From Tubiluchus corallicola (taxonomy: Eukaryota > Priapulida > Priapulimorpha > Priapulimorphida > Tubiluchidae), in the NCBI GenBank assembly GCA_030141605.1, contig JAQGDQ010000422.1, forward strand, positions 137,862 to 201,861: 64,000 nucleotides of DNA, read 5' to 3'. Below, one piece after another: positions 57,136 to 64,000 of this stretch. The notes under the pieces are model-generated. The model saw only the letters and a program-made list of their open reading frames with translations, was not told the DNA's origin and ran no database searches. Positions within the stretch are counted from its first letter, which is position 1, and each line of letters opens with the position of its first letter. The translations under genes and the position numbers were made by a program.

Positions 57136-58584
57136 GCTGCAGTACTTGTATTACTTATTTAGTCAATTGAAGAGTACACTTTTATGAAATTTTTCCCACT
57201 AGAGGTTGTAACACAGAGCTCACCAAACCTAACTGATCAATTTATAAAGTGCAAAGTAAGCTGAAAAATATTGACATGCTGTTGTCTTTGAAGGTTACAA
57301 AAGGTTACCTAGATGCCATCAATACACATCTGCCTCTCCAGTCATTTATACAAACAACCTTTAGTTGGTAATACAGTTGTAAATAGTTCTGAACAACAAA
57401 AGTAGTGCAATAACTATAGTGTAGTTGGTGAGAGGGAGTTAATTATTAAGAGCTACAAAAGCAAAATGAGCTGATAAAACTATAATTTGACGACATTAAA
57501 TATACTGACAAATGCCATTAAATTGCACTCACTGTCTTTTATTCCTATAAAACTTGAAGGAGCACCATCCATGTACAATTGCTTCATTGTAATGTTGCAG
57601 TGGTTTACTAGCAAAAACTGAACAATACTTTGCAAAAGAATTTATATTAATTATGTAACTGAAGATAGCATGTCGAAAGATAAGTACTTCATTGGCTATT
57701 ATGTATAGGCCTTCCTGCTTAAAAATGGTGAAAGGTAATCTTTCAACACCATTTTTTGAAATGCTATTTTTGTTAGATAATGTAATGATGTGTGATATTA
57801 GCTGCTGTAAGCAAGGTGAGCTGTCTCATTGAAGCTTGTTTATGTTCATCAAGGAAGCCATGGAATGAGTTTTAATTATCAATATTTTATCATTTTAGTG
57901 AATTGATGTTCTACAAATTTTGTTTTGTAATGTTATTAGTGTCATTATTAATAATGAAATTCAAAAAAAAACAAAAACACCACAAAACAAAGTTCGCATT
58001 TGCTGCAAACAAATTAAATTTTAAGACAGAATTGTATGTTGAACAGACCACATGTTGTGCAACGTATATTTTATTTGATGAATCTGACGTTTGTTACTAA
58101 ATTTTACATATATGAGTATGTTATTTATGTCTAAAGTCCAAACAGTACTTGTCTAACTGAATTGTTGTTACTTTTGCAGTTCTGTAAATTACACGAATTT
58201 GTAAGCAGTTATAGTACTGTTGTAGTTTCTGTTGCTTTCACCTAGATGTGTGCGTAATGGGTGTAAATTTACATGTTTGTCACAGTTACTTTGTGAACTG
58301 ATGTTGATAAAAATTGATAATAATTATTTTGGTCTTTAATTTTATGAATTTTGAAAATTTATTTTGTAGAATTTTTCATCTGCATCATGATTTCAAAGTA
58401 ACATTTTTCATGTAGTTTTTCAGACACTCTATAAGCTACATTCCTGCTGTCCGTGTCAGGGCTATTTGTGGAATAGTTGTAAGGCACCCAAATTTGTCTC
58501 ATTAAATTGGTAGTCTGGCAGAGACATCAAAACCACATTCTGGTATGAATCTTTCTCTACTGAGGTAAACAGCCTTAATCAATA

Positions 58585-58695
58585 TGGTTACTGAAACATC
58601 CCATTTTGAGTATTGAACCTGAAGATGATTTGCTTAACATTAATTGCTAACCACACACTGTTACCACTCGGCTAGCTATGTTTTCACCCAAAACG
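58585..58695 (-). repeat. tRNA-derived SINE relic
   Basis: Minus strand: ATAGCTAGCCGAGTGGTAAC (A-box) and TCAGGTTCAATACTC (B-box). Same family as 42135-42515. Confidence 0.55.
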
Positions 58696-59329
58696 CTTAT
58701 GACTAAATAGATTCTGGGTGGTAGCTTCGTAATTATAGTGCCAAAAATTAATTATCTTTACATTGATAATTACAATCTGCACGAGTCTTCTAAAGTATTA
58801 TGTTCATAGTGACTCATGATTGCTAACTTGCGGGATATTAATTTTTTGCTAACTGGACAATTTTATTATCCCTCTCACCGTAGTCTTTGTCAAGTAGATT
58901 AACTGTTAAAATATATATGCAAGTGTGTCAATCACTTCGGGAATTATTGTAGAAAATCACGTTCTTCGTAACAGACATCTTCCAAACCACAACCAAACTT
59001 GTGAACAAAAAATCATTCCTCGGGCAACAGCAAAAATAAAAGGTTCTTTTGCACTTCCTGTGTTTTTCTACTTCTGCAAAACTGTTTGCAGAAAAGTTAA
59101 ATCGTTAGTAAATAAACTCAATTTTTCAACTCATCTAATGCACCCATCCTGTTATGAGAAAGATTGCCCTTTGAGTAGCTGAAATATCGAGTTTATCTAT
59201 TGATAAGCGCAACATAGCGCAATCTATTATCTTTCTTCCTACCATTTCCACTAACACATTCTTCTACCCTTCCTGTGTGATCTAACCTTTCTCCCAGTTC
59301 TTTTTTGTTCACTCATCCTTTTTTATCAG

Positions 59330-59515
59330 GTTCACATGACAGTGGGCTTATACAAGCCTTTGCTTCTCTAGCCCACTGCAGTACAATTATTATTTTATGA
59401 TAACGATAGTGTATGAAACATAACAATTTAATATAGTAGATGTAATAATTTTGATGTCACTGTGTGCTTTATATATTGTACTAAATCTGATAATAATAAT
59501 AAATAAAATAAAAAA
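59330..59515 (+). mobile_element. LINE 3' end with AATAAA tail
   Basis: GTGGGCTTATACAAGCCTTTG hairpin, CTCTAGCCCACTGCAGTAC, ending in AATAATAATAAATAAAATAA. Confidence 0.5.
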
Positions 59516-59707
59516 AGGATAAATTATCTCCTGTACTCATTAAACAGTTTCAGAGAAATTAAAATAGTTTAATGAGTTAAATTATAATTTCTTTGCAAAA
59601 TTGTATTTTTTACACTTTTACATTACAGCATAAATACGAATTGTTGGTCAACTTTTCCCTAACTTGTGACGTTTAGGACGCTGTGAGCAGCATACTTTCA
59701 GACGAAT

Positions 59708-59839
59708 ATGGTGCGTCGAGCGGAAGGGGATTTCAAACACAAAATTACAAAAATCATGGATGCCAACCGAAGCAGTAAAATTGAATGCATATTGTTTAGT
59801 GAATTTCACCCAACCGCTGGACCAAAAATAACTTACCAA
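59708..59839 (+). CDS. NPRL2: NPRL2 exon 1
   Basis: Donor CAA|gtgagc. [16 protein letters not shown] precedes [18 protein letters not shown]. Both ATGs have A at -3 and G at +4, so context does not decide between them. Confidence 0.9.
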
Positions 59840-62648
59840 GTGAGCCTGTTAACCGTCATGTATTAGTGTGTGGTTGTAATGCGAATAGTCTCCATAAACA
59901 AGTATTAGCAGATGTACAAAGCCACTAACCCAAATCACTATAACTGCGCTGACTTAGTAAACATGAACTTTTTATTAAAACAGTACAGTAAGTTTTACAG
60001 TAACAGACAAATTAGCTTAGAGGGTAACGTTACAGTTGACTCCAACAGGGAAGCCCAAATAGCCGGATATTAATAGTATTCCCTATGTCACAAATAGGAT
60101 GTAACCAATGAGGTAGAGGTTAGTGTTGGTACAATTGAAGCTATAGTGTTTTACTGATGTAAACAAATTTGCAAGATGCAGGCCTGTGTCTGAATTTTTC
60201 AATAGAAGGCAGTGCTTGAGCCTGAATAAGACATCATCTACATGGGCGAGTGTTACTGGTGCTTAGTCTGCATTCTCTTTAGCGGTGTTCAACGAGCTTG
60301 TGAGATCACACTTCACTGACTTCACTAAATCTTGCTGATAGGCGATACCAAGCTACGATTTACTTTAAGAAGTTATAGGGAAGTCAGATGTGGTCCCTTC
60401 TCAAAGATGCCGTGAAGCAATTTATAAATGGGGCATTTACGGGTGCGGTTAGCAATTTGTTCTATGGGTTGCACAGGACAACACAGGAAGCAAAAAATAG
60501 GAACGCATATTGGTTCAGGAATAAGGGACAAATTTTTTCAAACGATGTCCATGAAGAAGTCTAGAAGGGTCGAAAAAAAGAAAGCCCTGACCTTTCAAAA
60601 GTTGTAGGGACCTAGAGTTGAACTTGACCGCAATCTCTTCTGAAATACAATTTAAAACTTAAATATTTTTTCTCTGAACAAAGCATCTTCTGCAGTTATG
60701 ATAGCATTGAAGACAAAGTTTGCAAGCAGTCATGTTAAACAATATGCATTATGCATTCTGTTCCACATATCTAATAAAACCCCTTCTGTAATTTATTCTG
60801 CACGTACGTGCACCTGAATTTGCAAGAAACAATCGACAACACATAATGCAATTCTAGACATCTGCTAAACATAGATTATCTATACCATGGGTATTTCAGA
60901 AGTGTTCCACAACACAATCATGTTCAACACAAAATAAATTATTTAAAATGCAGTTTGTCAAATTACGATAAAAGAAAAAATAGTTAATTAAAGACAATCA
61001 AAATGCAAATCCTTGCTACAAACAATAGGCGACTGTATTGCTATTTTTTATTCCCCACTAAACTGTTTACTAACTTGCTTTGTGTCTCATTTATGACTAT
61101 TATGCAGAAATGTCAATACTGAACTTTGCTTTTTTAAATGATCCATTTATGTAATACAATAATAATTAGTCTCATAATTTACTTTCAGGTTCCTGAAGAT
61201 TATATCAGCAGAGAAATCTTTGATGCTGTTCACGTTTATATTATAACTAAACCTCAGTTACAAGGGAGACTCATTATGTCGTAAGTGCAAGCCAAACTGT
61301 CATTCAGAATCAATGTTAAAGCAAACTTAACTTTTGTTCGTATTAGTGTTTTTAGTATGTTGTTCTCAAAACCCCTTAAAAAGCCCATAACTTGGAAAGT
61401 TATAGTGTGTAACGTAATATGACCTGTGTAATACATACCTTTTAGCATTTCCCAATCAGCAAAAACGTTCTATGAACTTAATTTAACAAATCACAGCAAT
61501 AGCTGAGAGTGTAGTCACATTGTAGTTGCTTAGATAGTTACATTAACTTTGGTTTAAGAATTATTTTCTTACAAGTAGTACTATAGCCAAGTAGTCGTGC
61601 GTAATGTACTTCGTGTGAATGCCATGTAACCGCCAGTGTTCAGCACTTGCTTTGAGTGGTTGCATTAGCCTTGGTGATTTTGACTCTTTACTTTTTAGAG
61701 GTAATATGTATATCCAAATATGATTTACGCACTTCTGCCACTGTTGTTCACTAGTTCATCTTAGATTGTGAGATTGGCTCCGATCTTGCCATAAATATCG
61801 TTGCCCAACTGTCGTTGAATGCCAGATTCCGACTTGCAGTGCATCAAAGTGTATCAAGAAAATGCTAACTTGTCACTGTGGTAAGATAAAACGTGAAAAT
61901 TCTTTAACACAAGCTTAGCACTGCAGTTGCAGAAACACCCCAGTTCCCTGGTAATAAATCATTCTACTCTGATGCTATAAGCAACTGTCCTCAACTTTGT
62001 TTAGTATATATGTAAGTGCTGTTTGATTTTTCGCATGTCATTTGCTGTTGATAAACAATCAAGCAAAAGTCTGTGAAAAACATTTTCACTCCAGTTCCAA
62101 AAACATGTAAGTTTTTTATGTTTAATGCATAAAAAGTATAGTTAGTAAACAAACACACAGTATTTCTGCATAATGTGTTAGCAAACTTCACTATTTACTT
62201 TCTGTCGCAAAAGCCTTAATAAGTTGTACTGAGTGCACAGTAGCAGGCTCAATTAAATAAAGCACACATGTCTAATATCAATGTTTAATAATGTGTGTGG
62301 GAAAAGACACCAGTTAGAGTTACTGTATAGTCATTTCATTAGAAGCTTTAAAAAATAACGTGAATTTTTTTCCTTTTTTTAAATTTAATAAAAAGAAATT
62401 ACTAGTGGAACAATGATTATTAAAAATTTCTGTTTTATTTAGACAGTACTATATTTTCGTTGTTATTGTTTTAATTTAGCAATGCATTTGGTAAGAAGAT
62501 AATGGGGTGTCCAGTTTGCATTGATCATACGAAGTACGCTCGGAATGCTCTCATCTTTAACATGTGCTTTGTGTTTGAAGCTAGTGCCAACAGTCGACCT
62601 TACGAAAAGATTGTGCGCAAATTATCAAATTATCTCATTAATTTAGAG
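59708..62648 (+). CDS. NPRL2: NPRL2 (GATOR1 complex subunit), 5' part
   Basis: NPRL2 with DEPDC5 and NPRL3 forms GATOR1, the GTPase-activating complex for RagA/B that restrains mTORC1 when amino acids are scarce; it acts at the lysosome surface. Exons 59708-59839, 61189-61280 and 62480-62648 give 131 residues from the first Met. Landmarks: [73 protein letters not shown]. This is the N-terminal longin-like part, roughly 30% of a protein of about 380 residues. Exon 3 ends in phase 0 with GAG|gtttgt, and I found no next exon before 64000, so the rest lies to the right. Two in-frame starts are possible: 59708 (16 extra residues) and 59756. Starting at 59756 matches vertebrate length best. An in-frame TGA at 59684 bounds the frame upstream. 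Confidence 0.94.
59840..61188 (+). other. NPRL2 intron 1
   Basis: No recognised repeat or coding content. Confidence 0.5.
61189..61280 (+). CDS. NPRL2: NPRL2 exon 2
   Basis: Acceptor tttactttcag, donor TC|gtaagt, 92 nt. It encodes [20 protein letters not shown] and [10 protein letters not shown], with the split Ser codon TC|C. Confidence 0.94.
61281..62479 (+). other. NPRL2 intron 2
   Basis: No recognised repeat or coding content. Confidence 0.5.
62480..62648 (+). CDS. NPRL2: NPRL2 exon 3
   Basis: Acceptor gttttaatttag, donor GAG|gtttgt, 169 nt. It encodes [37 protein letters not shown] and [25 protein letters not shown]...YxRNALxFN is the family's most recognisable block. Confidence 0.95.
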
Positions 62649-64000
62649 GTTTGTATGATACCTTACATAATCATAATAATCATTTGATACATTATCATTA
62701 TATTTCAGAAAGTACAACAGTAAACTCTGCTTAATTCAAAATATATAACTCAAAACTTCGCCAACTCAAATAAAAAAATTACTGTCCATTTAATCAAAAT
62801 ACACGTAATTACATTGCCTAACTCAAAAATGCAATTTACATTCAAGAAAAATAAAAAATTTCGTACAACTCAAAAACAGTATTTTCTTCCGCGAAAATCC
62901 TGATGTCTTACAAGTCACCCCCCCCTCCCCCCCCCCCATTATTTTCTTATTGTCATATTGTTTAACAGCGTTGTACACGTGTTCTTTTGCAACTTTAAAA
63001 AATCGGGTCTCAGTAACTAATTTGTTATTTATTATGTAATTGTCATGAACTCTCATTGTTTATGTATAGAAGGGTTGACTTTCTGCCTTCTATTTAGCTC
63101 GTCATTTGGAGGAGGGGTTTAGAGTTTCTATGCTGGAAAATGCTCAAAGTTTACTGTAGTAACATCAATTATAAAAAGTGAAATTTTGCGGTTGCTTTCT
63201 TTTTTATTATTGAAATAGTAAAATCTGTAACTTATTTTCGAGAATATCTTGTATGTTCTTGAATCAAACCAATCTTCAATGTTGTAATACTCTTCAAAAG
63301 TCTGATGCATAATATACAGTTCATTTGAATAGCTTTTAGCCACAAAAAACTTAATACAGTTCATTTGAATAGCTTTTAGCCACAAAAAACTTAACTCTGT
63401 TTTCGTGCACTTTTTACAGAAAGAGCCTGTATTTTTTGCTGTTGCATGATGTGAAAAATAAAAACCAGTTGATTGTTCATTGCCGTCCTTGTTTTCTTCA
63501 AAAATTTAAGATCGCATTTTAACTTTGTTGCAAAAAAATCACTTCTAAACAATAATGGCATTTTAATGAATGAGCTGTGTAATTTGAATCTTTATAACTG
63601 CTTGTTGAGAATTTAACAATTTGTGCATGGAAAGACATTTTGTTTTACTTTATACCGTTGGCAATGGTACAAAATGCCTTGAAATTTTTAGCTATTGCAC
63701 TTTGTCCCATTTTTTGTGCTAAAGACTATAGGAAGTAGGTTGAACAATGCATATGATACAACAAACATTTAGTGCCTGGTTACCAGCCTCCAGCATCTAG
63801 CATTCGCAACGAACAATTAACAATAAAGCATCTGGTGTTCATTCCCTTCATTCTTCACAGAAACACCAAAATGGACAATATCAAATGTATTTCTCAATAC
63901 TTCCTTTTTGCGACTTTATTTATTTGCTGGCCTAGTCATAACCATAAATCGGAAGAACTTCCAGCGTCTGCTGCCAAAATCACCCATTGACAATATATAT
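62649..64000 (+). other. NPRL2 intron 3 (continues right)
   Basis: Contains a C-run near 62917-62938 and a 40-bp direct duplication (63315-63354 and 63355-63394). No match to the next NPRL2 segment was found. Confidence 0.55.

Overview
The window is animal nuclear DNA. It is AT-rich, its genes are split by GT-AG introns, and it carries SINEs, LINE fragments, MITEs and microsatellites at a density typical of a large invertebrate genome. The protein matches are metazoan. I cannot place the phylum from sequence alone.

Three protein-coding genes lie head to tail on the + strand. (1) The 3' part of a class I cyclic-nucleotide phosphodiesterase of the PDE5/6/11 clade occupies 65-10836. It covers the catalytic domain and a lysine-rich tail; the N-terminal part lies left of the window. 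(2) A complete VAT1 gene (MDR-family oxidoreductase of the vesicle amine transport protein 1 type) spans 14803-56175. It has seven exons and encodes 391 residues, and its third intron is about 28 kb long. (3) The first three coding exons of NPRL2, a GATOR1 subunit, lie at 59708-62648; the gene runs off the right edge. All exon joins were worked out by eye and keep frame. The three genes share no obvious pathway.

The most notable observation is in the phosphodiesterase. Two tandem homologous exons, 7745-7833 and 8059-8147, are both 89 nt, have the same phase, and encode alternative versions of the segment just after the invariant substrate-binding glutamine. Nine of the 17 codons that keep the same amino acid differ silently. 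Including both exons would give an immediate TAG stop, and skipping both would shift the frame. This is the signature of mutually exclusive exons that swap part of the catalytic pocket.

The non-coding remainder is mostly repeats. They include a 5S-rRNA-headed SINE and a headless second copy, tRNA-derived SINEs, several LINE 3' ends and coding relics, Penelope-like relics, a hAT-type MITE with an exact 8-bp target duplication, and at least three other inverted-repeat element families. There is also a nested inverted-repeat pair at 35.4-41.8 kb, a 57/27-bp minisatellite, a perfect 358-bp tandem duplication and various microsatellites. Many long open frames in the window are by-products of these repeats.
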